From: an uncultured Ruminococcus sp.
GTDB taxonomy: Bacteria > Bacillota > Clostridia > Oscillospirales > Acutalibacteraceae
Length of the DNA: 64,000 nt
Assembly (NCBI GenBank): GCA_902777275.1
Contig: CACYTI010000003.1
Span: forward strand, 57,250-121,249
Direction of reading: 5' to 3'
This document shows, one piece after another, positions 56,469 through 64,000 of the stretch. Position 1 is the first letter of the stretch, and the number at the start of each line of letters is the position of its first letter. The notes beneath the pieces are model-generated. The model was not told where the DNA came from, ran no database searches, and saw only the letters and a program-made list of their open reading frames with translations. The position numbers and the translations under genes are program-made.

Positions 56469-57406
56469 ACATACTCCGCGACAGCTTCCTTCAACACCTG
56501 CTTAGCCTCGCTAAGACTGCCCTTTACGGTGCAGCCCGCTGCCGCCGTGTGACCGCCGCCGCCGAGCTTGGCGCAGATTTGAGCCGCGTTAACTCCGCCG
56601 TTGGTGCGGATAGAAACCTTGAATTCGCCCTCGGCTTTTTCGCGCATGGTTATTCCTATCTCGACGCCCTCTATCTGACGGGGGATCGAAGCCAGCCCCT
56701 CAAGCTCGCCGTCGGTCGCGCCGACTCTTTTCTGAGTGTCGAGCGTAACGGCTATTATCGCGCAGCGGTTGTTGAAGCAGTATTCAATGGTGTCGTATAT
56801 CTCGCGTTCAAGCGCGATCCTCTTGCGCGACTTTGTTTCAAACATTATTTTGTTGATGTAGGCTGAGTCGCAGCCGATTTCGATTATATCGGCGCCAATA
56901 CGCAGAGTTTCAGCGGTGGTGTTTGTGTAGCGGAAGCAGCCCGTGTCGGTCGAAACTCCCGCATAGAGATTGTTGGCTATTTCGCGCGTAAGCTTTATGT
57001 CCATATAGCGGAAGAGCTTATACAAAATCTCGCAGTTTGCCGCCGCATGACCGTCAACTAACTTAAGCGGCGCATTTATTTTGTTTGTCATGTGGTGATC
57101 TATGCAAAGATCAATTTTGCCCTCGTATTTTTCGCGGTTGCAGCCGAGCAGCTTTTCGTCGGCTACGTCTACGCTGACAACCGTTTGAGCCTCGAACCTC
57201 TGAAACGCGACCCCCGCCTGCAAAAAGAGGAAGTCCTTGGGCACCGAGGTCGTTATGACTCTCGCGTTTTTGCCCATTTGCTGCAAAGCCATGCAGAGGG
57301 CGTAGCCGCTGCCCAGCGTGTCGCCGTCGGGATAGTCGTGGGTTAGGATCTCGTAATTATCATGCGAGCGCAGAAAGCGGGCAGCTTCTTCAAATTTTTC
57401 TTTCAT
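56465..57406 (-). CDS. nrnA: DHH/DHHA1 phosphoesterase, NrnA-like oligoribonuclease/pAp phosphatase
   Basis: 313 residues. THDYPDGDTLGSGYAL near residue 23, SVDVADEK near residue 79 and the DHH motif CIDHHMTN near residue 102 supply the metal ligands; the C-terminal GGGGHTAAAGCTVKG is the DHHA1 substrate-binding loop. In Firmicutes NrnA degrades nanoRNAs and pAp. It overlaps rbfA and truB by four bases each (ATGA), matching the conserved rbfA-nrnA-truB order. Confidence 0.93.
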   Translation of the reverse strand: MKEKFEEAARFLRSHDNYEILTHDYPDGDTLGSGYALCMALQQMGKNARVITTSVPKDFLFLQAGVAFQRFEAQTVVSVDVADEKLLGCNREKYEGKIDLCIDHHMTNKINAPLKLVDGHAAANCEILYKLFRYMDIKLTREIANNLYAGVSTDTGCFRYTNTTAETLRIGADIIEIGCDSAYINKIMFETKSRKRIALEREIYDTIEYCFNNRCAIIAVTLDTQKRVGATDGELEGLASIPRQIEGVEIGITMREKAEGEFKVSIRTNGGVNAAQICAKLGGGGHTAAAGCTVKGSLSEAKQVLKEAVAEYV

Positions 57407-57783
57407 TCGCTTTCCCCCTCGTCCTCGGGAGAATCTGCTGAAATGTCAAGGGAGTTGAGAATACGGCTTATGTTCGCGCTGTACTCAATGCTGTCCGTAG
57501 CCTCAAAAATAAGCTCGGGCACATGGCGCAGTCTGAGCCTGTGACCCAACTCGCGGCGAATGAACCCCGAGGCGGATCTAAGTCCCTTTACCGCCTCGGC
57601 TGCGCGATCCTTGCCCTCCATGGCGCTGACCTTTACGGTGCAGTATGACAGGTCGTTTGTGACCTCTACCCTCACCACGGACAGGAACGCCCCCGTGACG
57701 CGCGGGTCCTTTAGCTCGCGGAAAATCGCCGTGAGCTCGCGTCTTATATCCTCTGTTGTCCGTTCAATTCTGTGACTTGCCAT
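57403..57783 (-). CDS. rbfA: ribosome-binding factor A
   Basis: 126 residues. A KH-fold protein that matures the 30S subunit and 16S rRNA 5' end. HRIERTTEDIRRELTAIFRELKDPRV and FLSVVRVEVTNDLSYCTVKVS are conserved, and LRLRHVPELIFEATDSIEYS ends the KH domain. The ATG at 57783 is preferred because GGAG lies six bases upstream; four extra codons from a TTG lack a site. It is separated from infB by a lipoprotein gene, which is unusual. Confidence 0.94.
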   Translation of the reverse strand: MASHRIERTTEDIRRELTAIFRELKDPRVTGAFLSVVRVEVTNDLSYCTVKVSAMEGKDRAAEAVKGLRSASGFIRRELGHRLRLRHVPELIFEATDSIEYSANISRILNSLDISADSPEDEGESE

Positions 57784-57863
57784 ATTATTCTCCAATATTT
57801 TTTATCTTTGCGGGAAACCTACGTTCCCCTTCGCTGATGTGTGCGTTAAAGATGAACCCTGCC

Positions 57864-58556
57864 TTACTGCTGTTCAAAGGTCGATATTTCGCTGTTCATA
57901 AGCTGTTCAAGCGCCGCGTCGTCCTTATTCTCTAACTCGCCTTCCGCACAAATTTTAACCGTTACCATCGCGACAGGCTTAACATCAGACGTAATGATCA
58001 CGTCGTACCAGCCTGCGGCGTTCAACTCGGGCTGCGCGTAGAAGGAGCCCCATGCGCCGTTTTCCTCCTCGGGCTTTGTCAGCTTGGTTTTCGGCACATC
58101 GTCGGACAGCGCGGCTATGAACGAATCGACGTATGAAGCGGTATCGTCGGAATGCGGAACGAGATAAGCCGCAATGCTTCCCGTCAGTTCGGTCTGCGGA
58201 TAAAGCTCGATCCACTCGTTCTGCTCAAACACACAGCGGATCTTATCGGCGGAAGCTTCCCAACCGTTCACTCCCTCTTCGGAGCCTGCGCGGTTGCCGC
58301 AAAGCTTCAACGCGGTTATAACGGGCGCTTCGCCCTCCTTCTGATTCAGCGCGTACAATTTGCCGGGGATGTGCTTTTCCGCTGCCTGTTCGGTTGCCGA
58401 AGCTTCGTCAGCGGTTGACGCGGCAGAGGTCTGCGACTGTGTTTCAGTCTGTGAGCTTTCAGCCTTTGAAGAGCTGCTCTCTGTTTTTCCGCAGCCTGCA
58501 AACGCCATGACCGCGACCGCAGCCAAAGCCGCGCTCAATAATCTTTTCAGAAACAT
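57864..58556 (-). CDS. putative lipoprotein inserted between infB and rbfA
   Basis: 230 residues. The signal peptide ends in a lipobox (AVMAFAGC, cysteine at 22), followed by a Ser/Thr/Glu/Ala-rich linker (23-60). The globular part (61-230) contains AWGSFYAQPELNAAGWYDVIITSDVKPVAMVTV and many acidic residues; I recognise no family. Its ATG is 13 bases after the infB stop with GAGG nine bases upstream, and it runs in the same direction. It is therefore likely transcribed with the translation genes, although rbfA is 80 bases further on. Confidence 0.75.
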   Translation of the reverse strand: MFLKRLLSAALAAVAVMAFAGCGKTESSSSKAESSQTETQSQTSAASTADEASATEQAAEKHIPGKLYALNQKEGEAPVITALKLCGNRAGSEEGVNGWEASADKIRCVFEQNEWIELYPQTELTGSIAAYLVPHSDDTASYVDSFIAALSDDVPKTKLTKPEEENGAWGSFYAQPELNAAGWYDVIITSDVKPVAMVTVKICAEGELENKDDAALEQLMNSEISTFEQQ

Positions 58557-58569
58557 AAATAAAACCTCA

Positions 58570-60957
58570 TCAATCTCTGTATTCTTCTATTGTGTAAACC
58601 TCGAACATATCGCCCTCTTTAAGGTCGTTGAACTTTTCGAGTCCTATTCCGCACTCGTAGCCCTCCTTGACCTCCTTGACAGCGTCCTTGAAGCGCTGGA
58701 GCGAGCCAATGCTGTCCTCGGCTATAACAATGCCGTCGCGGATAACACGCACTCCGCCGCCGCGTCTGATAACGCCGCTCTTGACGTATGAGCCCGCGAT
58801 CGTTCCTACGGATTTGATCTTGATGACGCTGCGGCACTCAGCCATACCCAAAACCACCTCGCGGGTCTTGGGAGCGAGCATACCCTTCATAGCCGCCTCA
58901 ATTTCATTTATGCAGTCGTAGATAACGCTGTAAAGGCGCATATCTACACCTGCTGTTTCGGCGTGGGCTGCCGCAACGGCGTCGGGGCGGACATTGAAGC
59001 CGACTATAATTGCGGAAGAAGCCTCGGCGAGCATTATATCGCTCTCGTTTATCGCGCCTACAGCGCCGTGAATAACATTTACGCGGACTTCCTCATTGCT
59101 GAGCTTTTCAAGCGACTGACGAACAGCCTCAACCGAGCCCTGAACGTCGGCTTTGACGATGATTTGAAGCTCCTTGACCTCGCCAAGCTTAAGCTGGTCG
59201 AAGAGGTTGTCGAGCGTTACCTTTGTGCGGGCGTTGAATATCTCCTCTTTCTTGGCTGTCTTGCGCTGCTCGACCAGAGTTCTCGCAAGGCGCTCGTCGG
59301 TTACGGCGTCGAATACATCGCCGCCTACGGGGACCTCGTCAAGGCCCGTGATCTCAACAGGAACCGAGGGACCCGCCGTCTGAACGCGCTCGCCCTTGTC
59401 GTTTGTCATAACGCGGACCCTGCCTACGGTGGTGCCCGCTATAATAATATCTCCCTTATGCAGCGTGCCGTTCTGAACAAGAACCGTCGCTATGGGACCT
59501 CTGCCCTTATCAAGACGGGCTTCGATGACCGTACCCTTTGCGGCGCGGTCGGGGTTGGCTTTAAGCTCCTTCATCTCGGCAACGAGAGCGATCATCTCAA
59601 GCAGATCCTCAAGACCCTCTTTTGTCTTTGCCGATACGGGGATACAGGGTGTGTCGCCGCCCCATTCCTCGGGAACAAGCTCGTACTCGGTAAGTTGCTG
59701 CTTGACCTGCTCGGGGTTCGCGCCGACCTTATCCATTTTGTTTATGGCTACTATTACCGAAACTCCCGCGGCTTTGGCGTGGTTGATAGCCTCGACCGTC
59801 TGGGGCATTATTCCGTCGTCGGCAGCTACAACGAGAACCGCGATATCGGTTACCTGCGCACCTCTGGCTCTCATTGTGGTGAACGCCTCGTGACCGGGCG
59901 TATCAAGGAAGGTGATCGGCTTGCCGTTGACCTTTACGCGGTAAGCGCCTATGTGCTGAGTAATGCCGCCCGCTTCGCCCGCTGTTACATTGGCGTGGCG
60001 GATAGCGTCGAGAATAGAGGTTTTGCCGTGGTCAACGTGACCCATAACGACTACAACAGGCGCTCTGCCAACGAGGTTAGCTTCGTCGTCCTCGCTGTCG
60101 TCGATGATCTTTTCCTCGATCGTGACAACGACCTCTTTTTCGACCTTGGCGTGGAACTCCATAGCGATTAGGGAGGCGGTGTCAAAGTCGATGGTGTCGG
60201 TGGCGGTGACCATTGTTCCCATGAGGAACGCCTTTTTAACGACCTCGGCAACCGTCGCTTTCAAACGGAGAGCAAGCTCGTTTACGGTAATCTCGTCGGG
60301 TATCTGTACCGTGATGGGCTTTTGCTTGCGCTCAAGCGCTATTCTCTTGAGTCGCTCCTGCTCGGTTTCGCGCTTGCCCTGTCTTCTGCCGCGCTGCTTC
60401 TGGGTGCGGTTAGAGAACTTCTGCTTTTTGGTGGTGTGGTCACGGTCGGTGCTGCGCGACTTTGAGGTGCCGCTCGCCAAATCGTCGTATTTGGAATTGT
60501 AGCGCTCAACATCAACGTTTGTGGCACGGGTGTCTATTACCTTGCGCTTGCGCTGATGTGCGGGAGCCTCGCCCTTTGTATCCTTAGCTTCCTTATTGTC
60601 CTTGGCGTCCTTTTGCTCCTTGGGCTGAGCGGGCTTTGCGCCCTGCTTTTCGGCAGGCTTTTTATCGGCGGGCTTTTTGTCGCCCTTATCCCCGTTTACG
60701 GGAGCCGACTCTTCCTTTGCAGGCTCCTGCTCAGCCTCCGCAGGTTCAAGCCTTGCGTTTCTGACAGCAAAGTAAGCGTCAAAGCTTTTTACCGCGTTTT
60801 CCTTTGTGAGAACGTCGAAAATAACGTCCAGCTCACTCTCCGTAAGAGTTGTCATGGTTTTCTTTGTAACACCGCAATGTTTACTGAGAATCTCGGTAAT
60901 CTTTTTGTTCGGCACGCCCAAATCGGAAGCCGCGTCTTTAACCTTATATTTAATCAT
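58570..60957 (-). CDS. infB: translation initiation factor IF-2
   Basis: 795 residues. The GTPase that brings fMet-tRNA to the 30S subunit. The N-terminal IF2_N helix is followed by a K/E/A/P-rich linker (residues 65-150). A second IF2_N-like segment ([22 protein letters not shown]) follows. The G domain (near 305-470) has [27 protein letters not shown] and NKMDK; beta-barrel and C-terminal domains follow. The ATG at 60957 has GAGGAG six bases upstream; the longer frame does not. It overlaps the end of ylxQ. Confidence 0.97.
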   Translation of the reverse strand: MIKYKVKDAASDLGVPNKKITEILSKHCGVTKKTMTTLTESELDVIFDVLTKENAVKSFDAYFAVRNARLEPAEAEQEPAKEESAPVNGDKGDKKPADKKPAEKQGAKPAQPKEQKDAKDNKEAKDTKGEAPAHQRKRKVIDTRATNVDVERYNSKYDDLASGTSKSRSTDRDHTTKKQKFSNRTQKQRGRRQGKRETEQERLKRIALERKQKPITVQIPDEITVNELALRLKATVAEVVKKAFLMGTMVTATDTIDFDTASLIAMEFHAKVEKEVVVTIEEKIIDDSEDDEANLVGRAPVVVVMGHVDHGKTSILDAIRHANVTAGEAGGITQHIGAYRVKVNGKPITFLDTPGHEAFTTMRARGAQVTDIAVLVVAADDGIMPQTVEAINHAKAAGVSVIVAINKMDKVGANPEQVKQQLTEYELVPEEWGGDTPCIPVSAKTKEGLEDLLEMIALVAEMKELKANPDRAAKGTVIEARLDKGRGPIATVLVQNGTLHKGDIIIAGTTVGRVRVMTNDKGERVQTAGPSVPVEITGLDEVPVGGDVFDAVTDERLARTLVEQRKTAKKEEIFNARTKVTLDNLFDQLKLGEVKELQIIVKADVQGSVEAVRQSLEKLSNEEVRVNVIHGAVGAINESDIMLAEASSAIIVGFNVRPDAVAAAHAETAGVDMRLYSVIYDCINEIEAAMKGMLAPKTREVVLGMAECRSVIKIKSVGTIAGSYVKSGVIRRGGGVRVIRDGIVIAEDSIGSLQRFKDAVKEVKEGYECGIGLEKFNDLKEGDMFEVYTIEEYRD

Positions 60958-61279
60958 CAAATTCTCCTCTCTGTAATTCACTCTCAAGCATCAGGCGAAG
61001 CTTATCGGCAAAGCCCTTATCCTCCACCGAAAGCACAGCGCACAGTCTGCCCAGCGCCGCGCTCAGCTCGTTTTTGCTCCGGCACGCGCACATGACCGGC
61101 ACGCCCTTTTCGGCAGCCGCCGCGCGCACGCGCTTCAGGCTGTTGGGGGAGGCGTCGGAGGCGTGCAGCACAAGCAGGGATCTCCCCGACCTGACCGACT
61201 CCTCGGTGATTTCAGCCCCGATAACAAGCTTTTTCGCCCTTCTGCATAACCCTAAAAATGACAATAATCTGTCGCTCAT
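60950..61279 (-). CDS. ylxQ: YlxQ, L7Ae-family RNA-binding protein
   Basis: 109 residues. [20 protein letters not shown] at the N-terminus and the middle block [21 protein letters not shown] are typical of the L7Ae/L30e family that binds kink-turn RNA. It lies between ylxR and infB as in most Firmicutes. Its ATG overlaps the ylxR stop, and its stop overlaps infB. GAGG lies before the ATG. Confidence 0.88.
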   Translation of the reverse strand: MSDRLLSFLGLCRRAKKLVIGAEITEESVRSGRSLLVLHASDASPNSLKRVRAAAAEKGVPVMCACRSKNELSAALGRLCAVLSVEDKGFADKLRLMLESELQRGEFDD

Positions 61280-61581
61280 ATAACCTCTTTTTCACACGCT
61301 CTGAGCTTTTCGCTCATCTCGTCATACACGCCCTCGGGAATCTTACAGCCGAGTGAGCGTTCAAAGCGGCGCGCCTTACGCGCCTTTTCAAAGCATTCGG
61401 CGCTTTTGCACACATACGCTCCCCTGCCGGGTTTTTTGCCCGTGAGGTCAAGCGAAACCTCTCCGCCCGACACAACGCCGTTTTCGTCCGTTTTTTCGGG
61501 CGCCCTGACAACGCGTATCAATTCGTTTTTGGGCTTCATTTCCGTGCAGCCCGTGCATTTTCTAAGCGGTACTCTTTTCAT
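61276..61581 (-). CDS. ylxR: YlxR (DUF448, RNase P modulator RnpM)
   Basis: 101 residues. RKCTGCTEMKPKNELIRVVR at the start and GRGAYVCKSAECFEKARKARRFERSL in the middle are the conserved DUF448 blocks. It is an RNA-binding protein encoded between nusA and ylxQ, and was described in B. subtilis as a modulator of RNase P. It overlaps ylxQ by four bases and follows nusA by two. GGAAG lies before the ATG. Confidence 0.9.
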   Translation of the reverse strand: MKRVPLRKCTGCTEMKPKNELIRVVRAPEKTDENGVVSGGEVSLDLTGKKPGRGAYVCKSAECFEKARKARRFERSLGCKIPEGVYDEMSEKLRACEKEVI

Positions 61582-61583
61582 AC

Positions 61584-62822
61584 TTATTCTTCCGCCTGCT
61601 CTTCAAGCTCCTGTTCCTCAGGCTCCTGTTCCTCAGGCTCCTGTTCGTCAAAATCCTGCTCCTCAAGCTCCTGATCTTCAGGCTCCTGTTCCCCGGCGGT
61701 TATCTCTTCGGCGGTCTGTTCCTCGGGAGTCTGCTCTTCGGCAGCGGGAACCTCGTCCTCCTCGTCCTCGCCGTAGAAGCCGCTTTCGGGACGGATATCT
61801 ATTCTCCAGCCGGTCAGCCTCGCGGCAAGACGCGCGTTCTGACCCTTGTTGCCTATGGCGAGAGAAAGCTGGTCGTCGGGAACCGTAGCCTTGCAGTTCC
61901 TTGCCTCCTCGTCGATGATATCGACCTTGAGGACGGTTGCGGGTGAAAGCGCGGCTGAGATATACTTTTTGGGGTCTTCGTTATATTCGATGATGTCGAT
62001 TTTCTCTCCGCCTAACTCGCTTACGATAGCGTTTACTCTTGCGCCCTTGGGACCGATGCAGGAGCCGATCGCGTCAATGTCGGGGTTGTTGCTCAAAACG
62101 GCCATCTTTGTGCGGGAGCCGGCTTCGCGGGTGACGGATTTTATCTCGACAATGCCGTCGAAAATCTCGGGAACCTCTTTTTCAAACAATCTTCTTACAA
62201 AGCCCGGATGAGAACGGGAGATAATGGCGTGGGGACCTCTTTCGCTGTCCTTGACGTCGGCAATGTAAACCTTTACCATGTCGCCCTCGTGCAGTTCGTC
62301 GATACCGACCTGTTCGGTTTTGGGGAGAATGGCTGTGCTTTTGCCGATTCTGATCGTCGCGGCTCCGTTTTTCGCGTCGATACGCTCAATGGTGGCGGTG
62401 ACGATCTCTCCGAGCTTGCTCTGGAACTCGATCAGGCTTTGTCCCTTTTCGCCCGCGCGTATTCCCTGACGGATAACGTTGCGCGCCGACGAAACCGCTA
62501 TTCTGCCCAGCCGCTTGGGGTCGAGGGGAACCTCGATCTCATCGCCGACCATATATTTTTTTCGCTTATTGATTTGCTCCGCTTCTTCGACCGTGACCTC
62601 AAAGTTGGGGTCGTAAACCTCTTCAACAACTGTTTTTACAAGCTTTACGTCAAACGAATTCTTTTCGGGCTCAGCCTTGAAAACAACGTTGTCGTTGCCT
62701 CCGTAATAGCTTTTGCAGGCGATCTCTATAGCTTTTTGTATCTGTTGAAGCATAAAATCCATTGGGATGTCCTTTTCTTTTTCAAACATCCGGAGCGCTT
62801 CAAACAAGTCCTTGTTAGTCAT
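61584..62822 (-). CDS. nusA: transcription termination/antitermination factor NusA with unusual acidic tail
   Basis: 412 residues. The N-terminal RNAP-binding domain (1-130) begins MTNKDLFEALRMFEKEKDIP, and an S1 domain (about 135-200) includes EIVTATIERIDAKNGAATIRIG. Two KH domains (205-345) have PEIFDGIVEIKSVTREAG, CIGPKGARVNAIVSELGGE and SLAIGNKGQNARLAARLTGWRID. Instead of ending there, it has a roughly 65-residue tail of EEQ, EPEEQ and ELEEQ units encoded by short tandem DNA repeats. The ATG at 62822 aligns with the family start; another ATG four codons upstream is possible. Confidence 0.95.
   Translation of the reverse strand: MTNKDLFEALRMFEKEKDIPMDFMLQQIQKAIEIACKSYYGGNDNVVFKAEPEKNSFDVKLVKTVVEEVYDPNFEVTVEEAEQINKRKKYMVGDEIEVPLDPKRLGRIAVSSARNVIRQGIRAGEKGQSLIEFQSKLGEIVTATIERIDAKNGAATIRIGKSTAILPKTEQVGIDELHEGDMVKVYIADVKDSERGPHAIISRSHPGFVRRLFEKEVPEIFDGIVEIKSVTREAGSRTKMAVLSNNPDIDAIGSCIGPKGARVNAIVSELGGEKIDIIEYNEDPKKYISAALSPATVLKVDIIDEEARNCKATVPDDQLSLAIGNKGQNARLAARLTGWRIDIRPESGFYGEDEEDEVPAAEEQTPEEQTAEEITAGEQEPEDQELEEQDFDEQEPEEQEPEEQELEEQAEE
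61590..61720 (-). repeat. tandem coding repeats of the NusA acidic tail
   Basis: CTCAGGCTCCTGTTCCT units repeat with small changes and encode EPEEQ and ELEEQ steps. This is low complexity and probably variable in length. Confidence 0.75.
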
Positions 62823-62899
62823 TTTTCCTACCATTCCTTTCCGCGTCGCGTTTTATCGCGTTTTCATTTAATAATATATAATACAGCGGTAATCTGTTC

Positions 62900-62921
62900 A
62901 GGGAATTTTTAAAGGTTCCCT
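62900..62921 (+). repeat. family D palindrome
   Basis: AGGGAATTTTTAAAGGTTCCCT, directly next to the rimP stop (62922) within the operon. Since nusA continues downstream, it cannot be a full terminator here. Confidence 0.65.
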
Positions 62922-63401
62922 TTAATCAAAATCATCAAGCTTGATCCAAGCCGCCTCTTTTTTGTTGAAGCTCAGCTCATTTTCGCCGCCGTGGTCCTCT
63001 ATCGTGACCGTGCCGCTGTCATAGGCTTTGAGCACGCCGTCAAATTCTCTGCCGACGCCCTCGATAGGACGGAGCATTTTAACCATTACGTCGGCTCCGA
63101 TAAACTGCTCAAAATGGGCGTCGCGAACAAGCTCGCGCTCGATCCCGGGAGAGCAGACCTCCAGACAATAAGCGTTCTCAATCGGGTCAAGCTCGTCGAG
63201 TGGGTCGTTTATCGCACGTGAAACCGCCTCGCAGTCGTTGATATCGACGCCGCCGGGCTTGTCGATAAACACCCGCAGAAACCAGCCCGCGCCCTCCTTT
63301 ACATAGCGAACATCCCAAAGCGAAAGCCCCAAGTCCTCAACGATAGGCTCGCAAAGCTCCCAAACCTTTGAAACGGTGACGCCGCCCTTGCTTTTTGCCA
63401 T
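62922..63401 (-). CDS. rimP: ribosome maturation factor RimP
   Basis: 159 residues. VWELCEPIVEDLGLSLWDVRYVKEG near residue 12, LRVFIDKPGGVDINDCEAVSRAI near residue 40 and YCLEVCSPGIER near residue 75 are the conserved 30S-maturation blocks. GGAGG lies eight bases before the ATG at 63401. It is the first gene of the nusA-infB operon, with a promoter and hairpin in its leader. Confidence 0.95.
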   Translation of the reverse strand: MAKSKGGVTVSKVWELCEPIVEDLGLSLWDVRYVKEGAGWFLRVFIDKPGGVDINDCEAVSRAINDPLDELDPIENAYCLEVCSPGIERELVRDAHFEQFIGADVMVKMLRPIEGVGREFDGVLKAYDSGTVTIEDHGGENELSFNKKEAAWIKLDDFD

Positions 63402-63424
63402 TATATCCCTCCAAACTAAACAAC

Positions 63425-63451
63425 AAGGAGCGGACCCTTTGCCCACTCCTT
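63425..63451 (-). promoter_or_regulatory. hairpin in the rimP leader
   Basis: On the minus strand AAGGAGTGGGC and GTCCGCTCCTT form a hairpin between the promoter and the rimP start. Firmicutes often have an AGTGGG/CCCACT hairpin here. There is no T run, so it is not a simple terminator. Confidence 0.55.
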
Positions 63452-63475
63452 TAGTTTCAAGTATTTTACAATGAT

Positions 63476-63504
63476 ATTATATCACCTATAAGCCGAAAAA
63501 TCAA
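63476..63504 (-). promoter_or_regulatory. sigma-A promoter of the rimP-nusA-infB-truB operon
   Basis: On the minus strand TTGATT (63499-63504) and TATAAT (63476-63481) are 17 bases apart; the rimP ATG lies about 70 bases further on. Confidence 0.8.
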
Positions 63505-63645
63505 TAGTTTTTCATATTTTGCCCAAAATGCACATCAAAATCATTAACAAGGGGGTGCAGATTGTGAATGCTGTCTGGAAAAACACGTTAAAATCAAGGA
63601 ATTTTTAAAAAATATAAAAAAATTTAAAAAAATTTCAAAAAACAT

Positions 63646-63674
63646 TTGAAATTTCAAATAATATGTGTTATAAT
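63646..63674 (+). promoter_or_regulatory. sigma-A promoter of tRNA-Thr
   Basis: TTGAAA (63646-63651) and TATAAT (63669-63674) with a 17-base spacer. The tRNA begins about 90 bases downstream. The gene-free stretch 63402-63769 also holds the rimP promoter and a very A-rich run (63600-63660). Confidence 0.75.
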
Positions 63675-63769
63675 ACTGTTTGTGTTAAAAACCGCGTCCT
63701 CAACTTTGTTCTTACAGGTGAAATTCTCATTGACCCGGAAACAAGAGGCTCGGATAAAATTAAATATTC

Positions 63770-63845
<76 letters not shown>

Positions 63846-63846
63846 T

Positions 63847-63885
63847 AAATAATGGGTGCCCATCAGGGTACCCATTATTTATTTT
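63847..63885 (+). terminator. terminator of tRNA-Thr
   Basis: Perfect arms AAATAATGGGT (63847-63857) and ACCCATTATTT (63870-63880), followed by ATTTT. Confidence 0.9.
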
Positions 63886-63896
63886 ACCCGTGCGGT

Positions 63897-63910
63897 TAAC
63901 CGGATTTGAA
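63897..63910 (-). repeat. 14-bp inverted copy of the tRNA-Thr T-arm
   Basis: TAACCGGATTTGAA is the exact reverse complement of tRNA positions 63823-63836. It may mark a remnant of integration or of another tRNA. Confidence 0.5.
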
Positions 63911-63936
63911 GGCGACTGTGCCGAGCGCAGCGAGGT

Positions 63937-63961
63937 AAAAACAGTCCGGTGGACTGTTTTT
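63937..63961 (+). repeat. 25-bp perfect palindrome after tRNA-Thr
   Basis: AAAAACAGTCC and GGACTGTTTTT, around GGT, form a perfect 11-bp stem. It is terminator-like in both directions, and lies 14 bases before a possible start codon. Confidence 0.6.
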
Positions 63962-63974
63962 AAGGAGAGAGCAG

Positions 63975-64000
63975 ATGAAGCCCATAGCTCAGCACACACC
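63975..64000 (+). CDS. possible start of a gene running off the window
   Basis: An ATG with AAGGAG seven bases upstream begins the frame MKPIAQHT, cut by the window end. Only eight codons are visible, so this is a bare possibility. Confidence 0.25.

Noticed and set aside
58963-60171. 402-codon plus-strand open frame opposite infB
   Set aside because: Lies wholly antisense to the conserved IF-2 G domain; it has no ribosome binding site and no family-like sequence.

Overview
The window looks like chromosome from an anaerobic, spore-forming gut Firmicute of the Oscillospiraceae/Ruminococcaceae type. The pointers are dockerin modules on secreted proteins, BspA-type leucine-rich-repeat surface proteins, a pyruvate:ferredoxin oxidoreductase, a CotF-like spore coat protein, the Firmicutes-style rimP-nusA-ylxR-ylxQ-infB operon, good AGGAGG ribosome binding sites and sigma-A promoters with 17-18 bp spacing. 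Gene density is high and most of the sequence is moderately GC-rich. One AT-richer island (about 27.8-30.9 kb) carries a toxin/immunity-like module. All family names come from reading the translated sequence; no database search was run.

Layout. 0-10 kb: AzlD end, MntP, serine synthesis (serC, serA), pyrimidine genes (pyrC, pyrF) around a DRE-TIM aldolase-like gene, an acidic low-complexity protein and a single-pass membrane protein. 10-13.4 kb: a tightly overlapped nagB / acetyltransferase / glmM operon preceded by a sigma-A promoter and what reads as a glmS-type self-cleaving ribozyme. 13.4-21.2 kb: envelope glycosylation, with a CapD/WbpM-like nucleotide-sugar dehydratase, a YfhO membrane protein, and a divergent operon of a polyprenyl-phosphate glycosyltransferase, an orphan Cache-like sensor and a GtrA flippase. 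21.7-25.7 kb: LRR-dockerin protein and a FliB-like lysine methylase. 25.7-31 kb: zinc-ribbon membrane protein, spore coat genes, and a three-gene operon ending in a lipoprotein with an LHH (HNH/Endo VII) nuclease domain plus a SMI1/KNR4 immunity-like protein. 31-38.7 kb: PFOR, two HAD phosphatases, endonuclease III, an XRE regulator and a membrane protein. 39-45.5 kb: rfbD-rfbC, a Gly-rich small protein with an apparent ATT start, a large secreted LRR-like protein, a stand-alone dockerin and an aquaporin. 45.5-51.3 kb: GH25 lysozyme, UPF0340 protein, deoxyinosine glycosylase, DUF5662 and a GGDEF-EAL protein. 51.3-55.3 kb: a complete NrtR-controlled Preiss-Handler NAD salvage operon. 55.5-63.5 kb: the nusA-infB operon, with a lipoprotein gene placed between infB and rbfA. 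The end holds tRNA-Thr.

Genes working together. nagB, the LbH acetyltransferase and glmM can supply GlcN-6-P, GlcN-1-P and GlcNAc-1-P for the UDP-GlcNAc that the neighbouring CapD-like enzyme and CsbB/GtrA/YfhO-type machinery would consume. The ribozyme would close a feedback loop on GlcN-6-P. The NAD operon runs from nicotinamide to NAD in four enzymes plus a regulator.

The most interesting signals are: (1) a glmS-type ribozyme in front of nagB rather than glmS, suggesting a GlmS-independent, ammonia-using hexosamine route; (2) a mosaic family of palindromic repeats, including two 199-bp composites of identical length 20 kb apart whose hairpin arms change in a compensatory way; (3) a lipoprotein-borne nuclease toxin with its immunity gene; (4) an orphan sensor inside an exported-glycosylation operon; and (5) a strong Shine-Dalgarno placed before an ATT codon.
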